Assembly: GCF_024171885.1 (NCBI RefSeq)
Contig: NZ_JAMTCP010000004.1
Location: 186,001-250,000, forward strand
From: Streptoalloteichus tenebrarius
GTDB lineage: Bacteria; Actinomycetota; Actinomycetes; Mycobacteriales; Pseudonocardiaceae
DNA length: 64,000 nt
Direction of reading: 5' to 3'
The stretch's first letter is position 1, and each line of letters opens with the position of its first letter. The position numbers and the translations under genes are program-made. The notes under the pieces were generated by a model. That model had not been told where the DNA came from and made no database searches. It worked only from the letters and a program-made list of their open reading frames with translations. Positions 53,845 through 62,752 of the stretch are shown here, in pieces.

Positions 53845-54447
53845 GACAGGCTCCCGTCCCGCCGCTGCGCCCGGCGCCCTCGGTGGACGGGACAGCCGGG
53901 CCGGCGGCCTTGGTGATCGCGATGGTCAACTGTGTGGGTGACGCTACCCGTCGCGATCATCCCAGCGTGGTGGAGACACGACCGGAACATGTCGGGAGCC
54001 TGCCATTCGTGGCCCGCTGTTCGGGTGATCGGCTACTGACTGTCCACAGTCGCCGGTCTTGCCGGCGCATGCCGTCGATGCGTACAACCGCAAACGATCC
54101 GGGAAGCGGCCAGCGTGACGAAATCACTGGCAGCGGCGCGCTCGTGACCGCCTGACCAGGAGCGACCAGGGACGACGGTGATGCAGCGCCTGGTTTCGTG
54201 CCGATGTCGCTCGACCCCCAAACCTATCCCTTCTCCTCTGTCCTCCTGCCCTGTGTCGTGCTTCTGGACCACATCCCCTGCGACAGCAGCCTGTCGCCTC
54301 GGTCTGGAAAGGACCTGGGACAAATCTGGGATCGGGCCTTACCCCGCCCGAGCCAGGTGGGACGCGAACCGCTCAACTCCTTGGCACCCGCCTCGCCCGC
54401 CTCCACCCGGGGAACCTGCTGGTTGCGCCAGCGTGGTCGGAGTCGTC
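53845..54447. other. Gene-free stretch between isochorismatase and FAD genes
   Basis: 600 bases. No frame on either strand looks coding and no transposon fragment, tRNA or repeat was recognised. A less GC-rich part (54190-54330) with TCCCTTCTCCTCTGTCCTCC is the only compositional oddity. Confidence 0.4.
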
Positions 54448-55593
54448 TCACCTCACCGCGAACCTGCCGGCCAACGCGAGCTGGGCGGCTTGGTGGGCGC
54501 TGGTGAAGGACACTTCGGCGAGCAGACCGGGGGCCGCGACCTGGTCGCCCACGAGGAACACGCCGTCGCCCCGGTCGATGGACGGCCGGTCCCGCCACGT
54601 CGTGCCGGGGTGGTCCACCGCTCCGGTGCGCCCGGTGGCCACGGCCGTGCGCGTCCAGGTCATGCGTTCGCGCCAGCCGGGGAAACCGAGGTCGAGCAGG
54701 TGCTCCGCCCTGGCCACCCCGTCGGCCTTCCCCTCGTGCGGCGCCAGGGGAATCTGGGCCTGCACGAGCTGCTCTCCCTGCGGCGCCAGCGAGGGGTCCT
54801 GCGCGGTGAACCGTTCGATCCACCCGGGACGGTCCAGATCCGAGATCACGAAGGCGTCCCCACGCCGCGCGGAGACGGCCAGGTCCAACAACAGGGTGCG
54901 CCCGCTGGGCCAGGCCAGCGTCTCGTCCCCGAGGAGGACACGCGCCGAGTCCAGTGAGGTGGCGACGACGACCGGCCGTGTCTCGGGCAGCGCGTCGATC
55001 CGCGAGCCGGTCTCGATCCGCACACCGAGGTCAACGGCGTACCGCGTCATGCGGTTGATCAGCGGCCCCCACCCGCCCTTCGGGTAGTGCGCCTCCGGTG
55101 GCAGCTTGCCCACGCGGCGCAGCCGTTCCCGCACGAACGCGGCCGACAGCGAGCCGGGGTCGTGATGGAACGTCGCGACACCCGTGTAGTTCGCCGCGAT
55201 GCGCGCCGCGCGTTCGCCGACCGCTGCGCTCGCCCAGCTCAGGAAGTCCTGGTCCACCGGGGCGGTGCGCCGCCACGCCTGCCGGTACAGGGTCAGGGGC
55301 GGCAGGACCCGCAGCCGCCCCTGGTGGTGGAATCGGAACCGGAGGCCCTCCCGCAGCGGGATCGGGGCCAACGGTCCCAGCAGCTTGCGCCTCTTCAACC
55401 AGGCCCACTGCGGACCACCGTCATACAAGGCGTGCGGCCCCTCGTTGGTGCGGTACGGGCCATCCGCGGTCCGGCCTCGCCCACCCAGTTCGCGGTGCGC
55501 CTCGTGCAGGGTCACGTGCGCGCCGGCCTCCGCCGCCGTGATCGCGGCCACCAGGCCGCCGAATCCGCCGCCCACCACCGTGACGTGGTCCAT
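54448..55593 (-). CDS. FAD-dependent oxidoreductase, phytoene-desaturase-like fold
   Basis: 381 residues from ATG 55593 after GGGAGAGG. The N-terminal dinucleotide motif VTVVGGGFGGLVAAITAAEA (GxGxxG) with HEAHRELGGRGRTADGP, and the C-terminal DGVFLVGDQVAAPGLLAEVS, match FAD amine oxidase/phytoene-dehydrogenase-like NAD(P)-binding Rossmann proteins. Substrate unknown. Its start is followed on the other side by the VOC gene's terminator. Confidence 0.85.
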   Translation of the reverse strand: MDHVTVVGGGFGGLVAAITAAEAGAHVTLHEAHRELGGRGRTADGPYRTNEGPHALYDGGPQWAWLKRRKLLGPLAPIPLREGLRFRFHHQGRLRVLPPLTLYRQAWRRTAPVDQDFLSWASAAVGERAARIAANYTGVATFHHDPGSLSAAFVRERLRRVGKLPPEAHYPKGGWGPLINRMTRYAVDLGVRIETGSRIDALPETRPVVVATSLDSARVLLGDETLAWPSGRTLLLDLAVSARRGDAFVISDLDRPGWIERFTAQDPSLAPQGEQLVQAQIPLAPHEGKADGVARAEHLLDLGFPGWRERMTWTRTAVATGRTGAVDHPGTTWRDRPSIDRGDGVFLVGDQVAAPGLLAEVSFTSAHQAAQLALAGRFAVR

Positions 55594-55732
55594 CAACCTC
55601 TCCCGTTCGTCGTCCGCTCGCTGGTCCGACATGGACGTTCGTGTTCTCACGAGCAGGACGAGGACGGTGTTCGAGGTGTGACAGGAGTGGCGCGCCGCCA
55701 TGGCGGGTCGGCTCGGCGTGCCCTTCACGGGC

Positions 55733-55765
55733 GTGTCCCTCGCCCCGCTCCGGGGCGAGGGACAC
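55733..55765 (-). terminator. Hairpin terminator of the VOC gene
   Basis: A perfect 14-base stem GTGTCCCTCGCCCC / GGGGCGAGGGACAC, loop GCTCC, 11 bases beyond the VOC stop. Confidence 0.75.
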
Positions 55766-55776
55766 CGCGCCCGGGC

Positions 55777-56151
55777 TCAGTCCTGGCTGGTCAGGCAGAT
55801 GCAGAACGGGTGGCCGGCCGGGTCGAGCAGGACCCGCCAGCGGTCACCGCCGGGCTGGAAGTCCGGGACGGTCGCGCCGAGGTCGCGGCAGGCCTTCTCC
55901 GCCGCGTCCAGGTCGCTGACGGCCAGGTCGAGGTGGTAGCGCTTGGTGCCGGTGGTGTCGGGCCAGGCCGGTGGGGTGTGGTCCGGGACGCGGCCGAACC
56001 CGAGGGATGTCGTGCCGTCGCTGACCATCGCGTACTCCTCGGCGCTGTGCGTCACCGGCAGGCCGAGCACCTCGCTGTAGAAGGTCGCGAGTCGCCCCGG
56101 GTCCTGGCAGTCCAGGTTGACCATGATCAGGCTGGCCACGGTGGTGCCCAT
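55777..56151 (-). CDS. VOC-family protein (glyoxalase/bleomycin-resistance-like)
   Basis: 124 residues from ATG 56151, after GAAGGAGC; an upstream Met is possible. LIMVNLDCQDPGRLATFYSE starts the first betaalphabetabetabeta unit and KRYHLDLAVSDLDAAEKACR the second (His and Glu metal-type positions), ending WRVLLDPAGHPFCICL. The dominant family match is the glyoxalase-like domain Glyoxalase_6. Substrate unknown. Divergent from a WYL regulator across a palindrome. Confidence 0.87.
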   Translation of the reverse strand: MGTTVASLIMVNLDCQDPGRLATFYSEVLGLPVTHSAEEYAMVSDGTTSLGFGRVPDHTPPAWPDTTGTKRYHLDLAVSDLDAAEKACRDLGATVPDFQPGGDRWRVLLDPAGHPFCICLTSQD

Positions 56152-56200
56152 CAGGAAAGCTCCTTCGTTCGTCGGCTTCGCCATCACCGTGTCAGCCAAT

Positions 56201-56219
56201 CCCGACATCTTGTGTCGGG
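56201..56219. promoter_or_regulatory. Operator between VOC and WYL genes
   Basis: CCCGACATCTTGTGTCGGG, perfect 7-base arms with a 5-base spacer, 21 bases upstream of the WYL gene start and 49 bases upstream of the VOC start. Likely site for the WYL regulator; GAGAAT after it ends 6 bases before the WYL GTG. Confidence 0.65.
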
Positions 56220-56240
56220 TACGTCAGCGAGAATGCGGCG

Positions 56241-57221
56241 GTGCGCGCCTCCCGGATGCTCAGCCTGCTGACGCACCTCCAGGTCCGTGGCCAGCTCACC
56301 GCCCGTGAGCTGGCACAACGGCTGGAGGTCGACGAGCGCACCGTGCAGCGCGACGTCCAGGCCCTCGCCGCCGCCGGAGTGCCCGTGCGGTCGGTGCGCG
56401 GACCCGCCGGCGGGTACCGGCTGGAGGGCGGCTACCGCACCCGGCTGAACGGCGTGGGGCCGGACGAGGCCGCCGCGCTCGCCTTCCTCGGCATGCACGG
56501 TCCCGCGCAGGACCTCGGGTTGAGCAAGGTGCTGGACGCGGCCCGCACGAAGGTGTTGGCCTCCCTGACCGGCGAGGCCCGACAGCGCGCCCAGCGCAGC
56601 GCGGACCGGTTCCACCTCGACCCCGTCCGCTGGTACGGGCGGCCCGAGCCGACACCCCGCCTCGCCGACCTGGCCGACGCGGTCTGGCGGGACCGGCGGG
56701 CGCGGATCGGCTACGTGCGGCGCGGCGAACTCGCCGACCGGACCATCGACCCCCTCGGGCTCGCGCTCGCCTCCGGCGACTGGTACCTGGTGGCCCTCCG
56801 CGACGGCCAACGGCGCACATACCGGGTCTCCCGCGTCCGCACCGTGGAGGTTCTCGACGAGCCGGTGCGCCGTCCCGCCGACTTCGTGCTCGCCGAGGCG
56901 TGGGCGCGGTCGCGTCGCGAGATGGAGACCCAGCACGTCTGCGTCGAGGTCACCCTCCGCGTCGCCACGGCCGTCCTGCCCCGGCTGCGTCGTGTGGTCG
57001 CCGTCGAGGGGCAGGACCGGATCGACCTCACCGCGACCGGCGACGAGATCGAGCTGACCGTGCCGTTCGAGGGGGAGAGCTGGGCCTGCACCGCCCTGCT
57101 CGGCCTCGGCCCGGCCGTGGAGGTGTTGGCGCCGGCCAGCCTCCGCACACGCATGGCCGTCCAGTCCCGGGCCATCGCCGCCCGCTACGAGCCCCACGAG
57201 AACCCTGAGACCCACGGATGA
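56241..57221 (+). CDS. HTH-WYL transcriptional regulator
   Basis: 326 residues. N-terminal HTH_11 (LTARELAQRLEVDERTVQRD), a linker, then a WYL domain with RTIDPLGLALASGDWYLVAL (about 170-189), where WYL is read as DWYLVAL, and a C-terminal WCX-type part. Such proteins sense nucleotides or metabolites and often control a divergent small gene; here the VOC gene is the target. GTG start, leaderless-type. Confidence 0.9.
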   Translation: MRASRMLSLLTHLQVRGQLTARELAQRLEVDERTVQRDVQALAAAGVPVRSVRGPAGGYRLEGGYRTRLNGVGPDEAAALAFLGMHGPAQDLGLSKVLDAARTKVLASLTGEARQRAQRSADRFHLDPVRWYGRPEPTPRLADLADAVWRDRRARIGYVRRGELADRTIDPLGLALASGDWYLVALRDGQRRTYRVSRVRTVEVLDEPVRRPADFVLAEAWARSRREMETQHVCVEVTLRVATAVLPRLRRVVAVEGQDRIDLTATGDEIELTVPFEGESWACTALLGLGPAVEVLAPASLRTRMAVQSRAIAARYEPHENPETHG

Positions 57222-57407
57222 CTCCCGCGCCGCGACCTGCTGTGTGGCCCGGCTCGACTCCCTCCGATCCACCGATGTCACGTCCGAGGTCCACGTTGGT
57301 CGATCGTCGAGCCAACCCCGGTCAGTCCGTGGACGGTTCCCGAGGCTGACGCCGAGCCCGCCCCACCGCCCTTAGCGTCGCCGTGACCAACCAAAGGGAG
57401 GTTCACG

Positions 57408-59276
57408 GTGAGGAGATGGACAGCCCTCGCCGTGGCGACCGGGCTCGCGACGTTCGCGACGCCGGCAGCCGCGGCGTTACCCCAACACCAGCCGCCGCAC
57501 CACTGCGCCACCGCGACGCAGCGCTGCGACGGCGCCATCCAGGTGCCCTTGAACTGGGCCGACCCGAACTCCGAGCGGATCTCGGTGAACTTCGTCTGGG
57601 TGCCGCGCGCCGACCGGTCCCGCCCGTCCGCCGGCGTCGTCGCCGGCCTGGGCGGGGGACCGGCGGGGACGGTGCGGTCCACGTCGTTGTTCGTCGCCAC
57701 GCTCGGGCCGCTGTTGGAGCGGCACGACCTGCTCGTCGTCGAACGGAGGGGATTCGGCGAGGCAGCCCCGTGGCGGTGCCCGGAGATCGATCTGGTGCGG
57801 CAGGAGACGATCCGGGCCTGCGCCGACCGCGTCGGCCCCCGGGCTCAGTTCTTCACCACGGACCAACGGGTCGCCGACGTCGAAGCCGTGCGCGGGGCAC
57901 TGGGCGTCCCGGCGTTGATGCTCTACGGGCTTTCCTACGGAACCCTTGACGTCCAGGCCTACCTGGCTCGTTACCCGCAGCGCGTCACAGCCGCGGTCAT
58001 GGACAGCGTCGTGCGCGCCGACGCCAACGGGTACGTGACCGGGACCCTCTACTCGGACCACCTCAAGGAGGGGCTGGAGCAGCTCGACGTGCCATGCCGG
58101 GAGTCCCGGTCCTGCGGGAGCCTCCCCGGCGACGGCGCCAGCCGGTGGGCCGAGCTGGCGCGGCACCTGCGGAGGGAGCCGGACCCCCAGGTGCCGTTCT
58201 TCGCGCTGGACCAGCTCATGGCCAGGCTCGACGAACCGACGGCCGGCCGTGAGGCCAACGCCGCGGCCGCCGCCTACCTCGCCGGCGACAAAGCCCCGCT
58301 GCGCCGCCTGGCCCCGTTGATCGGGCCGGGCAGGGGAGCGGACATGAACGACATGTTTCGGACCAACAGCGCGTTTCTGGCGTATAGCTGCGCCGACAGC
58401 GCGTTTCCCTATGACCGGTCGGCCTCGCCCGAGGTGCGTCGGCAGCAGCTCGCCGAGTACCGGCGCACCCACCCCGAGCGTCCGTTCACCGCGGCGGAGG
58501 TGTTCGGCGCGGCCGGTTTCCTGGAGGACTGGTGCGTCAACTGGCCGACGCCACGGCCGTCGCCGCCCCTCCCGCCGGACGCCCGCTACCCGGATGTTCC
58601 CGTGTTCGCCATCGCCGGCGAACTCGACGGCGACACCGCCGCGAACACGACCGCCCTCGCGCGCGAGTTCCCCCGCGGCAGGTCTGTCGTGGTGCCATTC
58701 GGCGGCCACACGGGGTCCGTCGTCGGATACTGGTCCTACAGCGAGTGCCTGGCCGAGCAGGTGCGGTCGTTCTTCGTCGACCCAACCCGGCCTGGGGCGA
58801 AGTCATCCTGTTCCGCGAAGAACTACCGCGCGCTGGGGCGGTTCCCCTCCACTGTCGGAGAGCTGCCGCCCGTGCACGCCGCGGCGCTGGACGACGCGGA
58901 ACGCGGGAGCGTCGCCGCGGCCTTCGCGACGGCGTCCGACGCGCTGTCCCGCCGCAACCCCAACTCGCATTTCACCACTGCCCTGAAGAACGAGTCCGGG
59001 CTCCGCGGTGGCACGGTGACCTTCGACGACCCGGCGCGACGGATCCGGCTCGACGGGGTCCGCTTCGTGGCGGACGTGGCGGTGTCGGGGGAGATCCAAC
59101 TTCCTCGCGACGGGGGCGACGGTGAGGCGACAGCCGAGCTGACGGTCAGCGCCGACGGCGCGGCCGGCCATCGTCTCCGCATGTCCTGGCCGGCGTTCCA
59201 CTCCCGACCCACCGTGTCCCTGCGCGGGACGTTCGGTGACAGGCCCTTCGTCGCTCGCACCACCACGGTTCCCTGA
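57408..59276 (+). CDS. Secreted alpha/beta hydrolase, tripeptidyl aminopeptidase-like (TAP)
   Basis: 622 residues, GTG after AAAGGGAGG. Signal peptide RRWTALAVATGLATFATPAA with cleavage near AAA-LPQ. Catalytic triad: Ser176 in YGLSYGT, Asp407 in AGELDGDT, His434 in GGHTGS. The usual TAP-like C-terminal extension is present and longer than normal (to 622). Streptomyces relatives cut tripeptides or propeptides outside the cell. Ends at a strong hairpin. Confidence 0.88.
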   Translation: MRRWTALAVATGLATFATPAAAALPQHQPPHHCATATQRCDGAIQVPLNWADPNSERISVNFVWVPRADRSRPSAGVVAGLGGGPAGTVRSTSLFVATLGPLLERHDLLVVERRGFGEAAPWRCPEIDLVRQETIRACADRVGPRAQFFTTDQRVADVEAVRGALGVPALMLYGLSYGTLDVQAYLARYPQRVTAAVMDSVVRADANGYVTGTLYSDHLKEGLEQLDVPCRESRSCGSLPGDGASRWAELARHLRREPDPQVPFFALDQLMARLDEPTAGREANAAAAAYLAGDKAPLRRLAPLIGPGRGADMNDMFRTNSAFLAYSCADSAFPYDRSASPEVRRQQLAEYRRTHPERPFTAAEVFGAAGFLEDWCVNWPTPRPSPPLPPDARYPDVPVFAIAGELDGDTAANTTALAREFPRGRSVVVPFGGHTGSVVGYWSYSECLAEQVRSFFVDPTRPGAKSSCSAKNYRALGRFPSTVGELPPVHAAALDDAERGSVAAAFATASDALSRRNPNSHFTTALKNESGLRGGTVTFDDPARRIRLDGVRFVADVAVSGEIQLPRDGGDGEATAELTVSADGAAGHRLRMSWPAFHSRPTVSLRGTFGDRPFVARTTTVP

Positions 59277-59340
59277 CCGGACTTCCGCATACGGCCCCTC
59301 GTCTGGAGGCGCGCGCCCAGTCCGACCTGTCATCGAAACG

Positions 59341-59379
59341 GTGGGAGGTCCCGACGCCGTTAGCGTCGGGACCTCCCAC
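59341..59379. terminator. Bidirectional terminator between TAP hydrolase and micropeptide cassette
   Basis: A perfect 17-base stem GTGGGAGGTCCCGACGC / GCGTCGGGACCTCCCAC, loop CGTTA; 8 bases beyond the stop of the 28-residue peptide on the minus strand. Confidence 0.82.
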
Positions 59380-59386
59380 GCGGGCG

Positions 59387-59473
59387 CTACTCGTCCTCGT
59401 TGTCTGCTGGCACCTTCGGAATCGTCGTTGTCGGCGACTCGTCGGCCGGCGGGTTGTCGTTGCCGTTGCCCAT
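59387..59473 (-). CDS. 28-residue acidic micropeptide
   Basis: ATG 59473 to TAG 59387, with AGAGGAGG 6 bases upstream (an excellent ribosome site) and a strong hairpin 8 bases after the stop. The peptide begins MGNGNDNPPADESPTTTIPK and is rich in Asn, Asp, Glu, Pro and Thr, with no Cys or aromatic residue. It is the last gene of the PP2C operon, 20 bases after the phosphatase stop. No family recognised; it could be a substrate or regulator of the phosphatase, or a peptide signal. Confidence 0.6.
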   Translation of the reverse strand: MGNGNDNPPADESPTTTIPKVPADNEDE

Positions 59474-59493
59474 GGCTACCTCCTCTCATCGAC

Positions 59494-60186
59494 CTACGGG
59501 TTGGGGTGCTTGGCGACCACGACGGTGATGTCGTCCTGGCTGCGCTCACGCGCGGCCTTCACGAGTTGTTCGGCGCAGGTGGTCAGGTCGGTCTGGTGCC
59601 GCGCCCAGATCGCGGCGATCTCGTCCTCGGACAGCCTCAGGCCGTCGGAGGCCAGGACCAGGTACGGCGCGCGGGTGGTGGTCGCGGGAATGCCCTCGTG
59701 CACGCAGTCGGAGAGATCGTTGTAGATCATGTGGTCGGCGCGTCGGGCCTCCTCCTCCGGCTCGCCCCTGTCCCGCAGCCACTGCCCCTGGGTGTGGGGT
59801 GTGGTCAGCCGCGTCACCTTGCCGGACTTCCCGATCCTGTACGCCGCGCTGTCGCCGGCCCAGGAGATCACCCAGCCGCGACCGTCCCATGCCTTGGCCA
59901 CCACGATCGTGGCCGACCTGCGGTCCAGGCAGTAGTCCGGCTCGCCGCACAGCCTCGACGCCTCGACGATGCCCTCCAACGGCGTCCGCGCGGCAGCGGT
60001 GAGGGCGGCGGTCGTGGCGGCCTGTTGGGCCAGCTCGGCGATCTCGGGTGTCGAGCCGGTGCCGTCGGTGACCACGACGGCGAGATGTTTCTCGTGTGTC
60101 TGGTAGGCGTACGCGTCGGCGTTGAGGGGTCGGTTCGGGCCCTTCTCGCTCGCGCAGCCAACGGCGGGGGACGGATTGTCGGTCAT
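59494..60186 (-). CDS. PP2C-family Ser/Thr phosphatase
   Basis: 230 residues from ATG 60186. PP2C motifs: PNRPLNADAYAYQTHEKHLA (motif 1 with the metal Asp), VVVTDGTGSTPEIAELAQQA (VxDGxG), VISWAGDSAAYRIG (GDSxxY), YLVLASDGLRLSEDE (SDGL) and ERSQDDITVVVAKH (DDxT). It is a cytosolic, metal-dependent protein phosphatase. In the operon it follows a 122-residue unknown protein; a kinase partner is not in the window. Confidence 0.87.
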   Translation of the reverse strand: MTDNPSPAVGCASEKGPNRPLNADAYAYQTHEKHLAVVVTDGTGSTPEIAELAQQAATTAALTAAARTPLEGIVEASRLCGEPDYCLDRRSATIVVAKAWDGRGWVISWAGDSAAYRIGKSGKVTRLTTPHTQGQWLRDRGEPEEEARRADHMIYNDLSDCVHEGIPATTTRAPYLVLASDGLRLSEDEIAAIWARHQTDLTTCAEQLVKAARERSQDDITVVVAKHPNP

Positions 60187-60221
60187 GTGAACTCTTTCTC
60201 CCGGGCTCGGAACTCGGGTGG

Positions 60222-60590
60222 TCACAGGGCTACCGGGGTGATCGTCGACCGCAGCACCGGGGCGGACGCCACCACCAGGCGTGGGGCCAGCCGGTCCCCG
60301 GGCGGGGGCAGGGTGAGCAGGGCGGTCACGATCTCGCCGAGCCCCCCGGCGCATTCCCAGACGATGCCGGGCGGTTCCTCGTCGGTCATGCGCAGTCCGA
60401 TCACGTCCCTGGGTGAGCGGACACCAATCGCGTCCCGCCAGCCACCGGGCCACTGCCGGAACCCGTCCACCTCGACAGGGCGACCGTCGCGGACCAGTGG
60501 TGGCAGGAACCGCCACCCCCCGTCGCGCAGGGTGATCAGGTGGGCGAGTTCGGGAAAGGCGTCGACGGCGGCCTGATCAGTGGCGTTCAC
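60222..60590 (-). CDS. Conserved hypothetical protein, PP2C operon
   Basis: 122 residues from GTG 60590, with GGAGG 5 bases upstream. A small globular alpha/beta protein: AFPELAHLITLRDGGWRFLP, DGFRQWPGGWRDAIGVRSPR and PGIVWECAGGLGEIVTALLT. Family not recognised. It is 35 bases before the PP2C gene and very likely its functional partner. Confidence 0.68.
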   Translation of the reverse strand: MNATDQAAVDAFPELAHLITLRDGGWRFLPPLVRDGRPVEVDGFRQWPGGWRDAIGVRSPRDVIGLRMTDEEPPGIVWECAGGLGEIVTALLTLPPPGDRLAPRLVVASAPVLRSTITPVAL

Positions 60591-60968
60591 CGCCACCTCC
60601 GGTTCCTGACGAACCGGGGCGAGAGGTGTCGCGTCACCTCGGGCAGCGGCGAGGTCGGTGGTCGCGCGCCGTCCCGTTGGGCACACGTGTGCTTCTCCCC
60701 GGAGACCTCGGACTCGTGGGGTGGCCGCACCCTGTTCATGCACCGGCTCCTGTCCGTCGAGGACCTCATGGATGTCCCCTGTGGATGATTTGTGGTCTGA
60801 GAGACGCCGTCCTTCGCCCTGGGGACGGGGCCGACCCGCGGGCCGGGCGTCAGCCCGAAGGGGATGGACGGTTTTCTTCGATGGAGAGTAGGAAGAAACC
60901 GGGAGCCTGAGAACGAAGTTTCTCGCTCTTTCTCGAATGTCCCTCTCCTGGGTGCGTCACCCCCGAAA
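60591..60968. other. Intergenic region between XRE gene and the 122-residue gene
   Basis: About 380 bases without a convincing gene. It has a less GC-rich part (60870-60960, TTTCTTCGATGGAGAGTAGG) that probably carries the promoter of the downstream pair. Both flanking genes are on the minus strand, so the cassette may be transcribed in two units. Confidence 0.4.
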
Positions 60969-61859
60969 CTACTCGCCACCCTCGATCACGCCGGGGACGT
61001 GCGCCGCAAGATCGTCCACCACGCGAGTGACGATCGCCCTGGCCGACCGGCCGTAGCTGGCGATCGAGGCGAGCTGCTCGAAGAGCCGCCCGTACAGCCT
61101 GGTCTCCTGCGGTTGTGCGAGGTTCAGCTCGGCCGAGAAGGTCTCCACCATCACGCGGTCGTCGTCGAGCAGCCAGAAACCGTGGGCGGGCGCCACCGGG
61201 TAGGCCGCCTCGAAACCAATCACGCCGAGCCTCACGTTGGGCAGCGCTGACAGCGAGACCAGGCGGTCGAGCTGCCCCAGCATCACCTCGGGCGGGCACA
61301 GCCGGTACCGGAGGGCTGCTTCGGTCAGGACGAAGTGGAACCGCTTGTCCCGCCGGTAAAGGATCTCCTGGCGCCTCATCCGCGCGGCCACCGCTTCGTG
61401 GACGTCATCGCGCACGTCGAACACGGCGACGCTCTGGGCGAATCGGTACTGGGCGTACTCGGCCGTCTGAAGCAGGCCGGGGATGAACGTGGACTCGAAG
61501 GCGCGGAAGAACCGAGTCCTGGCATCGAGCCCGGCGATCTCCTGCTGGTGGGCTTTCAGGCCCGACCTGAGCTGCCGCTGCCATTCGGCGTGTTGGACCT
61601 CAAGAGTGTGCAGGGAAGCGAGCAGAGCCTCCGTCTCGGCCTCGCTGCCGGTTACCCGCGTCCACTCGCGAATGTCGTGATCGGTGGGGGTCTGTCGGCC
61701 GTTCTCCAGCTTGGACACCTTGGAAGGCGGCCAAGACAAGGACTCCGCGAGCTGCCGGCCACTCATGTCGGCCCGTCGCCGCAGCTCGCGCAGCCGCTTT
61801 CCCAGCGCCACGCGTGCTTCGTGCACGCTGGTGACGTTGGTCGTTCTATTCGATGGCAA
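60969..61859 (-). CDS. XRE regulator with DUF5753 domain
   Basis: 296 residues. Helix-turn-helix at about 20-75 (LRELRRRADMSGRQLAESLS then WPPSKVSKLENGRQTPTD), then the DUF5753 domain (FESTFIPGLLQTAEYAQYRF, LDRLVSLSALPNVRLGVIGF). In Streptomyces such regulators pair with DUF397 partners; here the partner is DUF6879, whose gene overlaps its start by 14 bases. Confidence 0.9.
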   Translation of the reverse strand: MPSNRTTNVTSVHEARVALGKRLRELRRRADMSGRQLAESLSWPPSKVSKLENGRQTPTDHDIREWTRVTGSEAETEALLASLHTLEVQHAEWQRQLRSGLKAHQQEIAGLDARTRFFRAFESTFIPGLLQTAEYAQYRFAQSVAVFDVRDDVHEAVAARMRRQEILYRRDKRFHFVLTEAALRYRLCPPEVMLGQLDRLVSLSALPNVRLGVIGFEAAYPVAPAHGFWLLDDDRVMVETFSAELNLAQPQETRLYGRLFEQLASIASYGRSARAIVTRVVDDLAAHVPGVIEGGE

Positions 61860-62364
61860 AGTCGTCCCGTCGCGCCGATCGATGCCAGGCCACGTCTCGC
61901 CAGTAGTTGTGCTGCACGATCAGCGCCGGATCGTCGATCACCTCGCCGCCGAGGAAGTTCTCGTCGTCATCGAAGTGCATCCGCACCAGCTTCCGCGAGT
62001 CGAACAACCAGTAGTCGTGGTCGGGCAGCCCCACGGCGTCATGACGGGCCAGGTAGCGGATGTCCTCGCCCGCGGCGTTGGTGTATTGGGAGCAGAAGAC
62101 GCCGAAACGGCTGTAGTCGGTCAACGGCACCGTGACGACCCGTACACGCGAGAAGCGCTTTCCCTCGGCGGTGGCTTCCCTGATCATGGTCAGCCAGTTC
62201 TGGAACCAGCCCATGTCGACCGGCTCGCCCGCGACGAACTGACGCAGGGCTTCCGCCTCGTTGGCGGACCTGTACTCGTCGCGCGTCTCCAGGCGGAAGG
62301 CGGTGTGCTCGAAGGCGCGGAAGAGCCTGCCGAACTCCGGGCCGGGTGGGATGAGCTGAGTCAG
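61846..62364 (-). CDS. DUF6879 family protein with probable CTG start
   Basis: 172 residues. GPEFGRLFRAFEHTAFRLET at the start and HDYWLFDSRKLVRMHFDDDE with GGEVIDDPALIVQHNYWRDV at the end are the DUF6879 signature; these are partners of XRE-DUF5753 regulators. The only start placing the family N-terminus correctly is CTG 62364, whose CTGA overlaps the stop of the upstream gene, with GAGGAGGGAC upstream. The 3' end overlaps the XRE start by 14 bases. Confidence 0.83.
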   Translation of the reverse strand: MTQLIPPGPEFGRLFRAFEHTAFRLETRDEYRSANEAEALRQFVAGEPVDMGWFQNWLTMIREATAEGKRFSRVRVVTVPLTDYSRFGVFCSQYTNAAGEDIRYLARHDAVGLPDHDYWLFDSRKLVRMHFDDDENFLGGEVIDDPALIVQHNYWRDVAWHRSARRDDFAIE

Positions 62365-62597
62365 CGCCGTCCCTCCTCGTGCAGGTACCGCCGCGCGTAC
62401 ATCTTGAGCACGTCTTCGGGGATCTCGACCAGGGTCTCGTGCTCGGGCACCGGGCCGATGTCCGCGAGTGCCTGGGGGTCGGTCACCTTCCACCCCTGGG
62501 CGATGTAGGTGATCCGGTCGGTGCGGTCGGTGGCGAACAGGGTGGGCGACTGTCCCTCCTGGGACTCCGGGTCTTTGCCGAGCAACTGTGCGCGCAT
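62361..62597 (-). CDS. Small conserved protein, head of the XRE/DUF6879 operon
   Basis: 78 residues from ATG 62597, with GGAGG upstream. MRAQLLGKDPESQEGQSPTL, ATDRTDRITYIAQGWKVTDP, then VPEHETLVEIPEDVLKMYAR, ending EEGRR. This small protein recurs before DUF6879 genes in actinomycetes; function unknown. The stop overlaps the CTG start of the next gene. Confidence 0.72.
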   Translation of the reverse strand: MRAQLLGKDPESQEGQSPTLFATDRTDRITYIAQGWKVTDPQALADIGPVPEHETLVEIPEDVLKMYARRYLHEEGRR

Positions 62598-62752
62598 TGC
62601 CCACCTCCGTTGCTCGAAACGTGGCGAATCCTTCGACATGCTGGTGGAGGGTGGCGGAGCGGTCAATGCCCTCGGCTCGCGTATGGATGGCGAGGGCGAA
62701 CAACCACCCGTCCATCGCAACTGTCCTGTCGCCGCGGGCGTGTTTCTCTCGG

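Noticed and set aside
53845-54447. Small genes or a non-coding RNA in the 600-base gap
   Set aside because: Open frames here have poor composition and no ribosome sites; nothing could be supported from sequence alone.
60587-60979. A 130-codon minus-strand gene between the XRE gene and the 122-residue gene
   Set aside because: Arg/Ser/Pro-rich translation, no family features, and it would overlap the well-supported GTG start at 60590.
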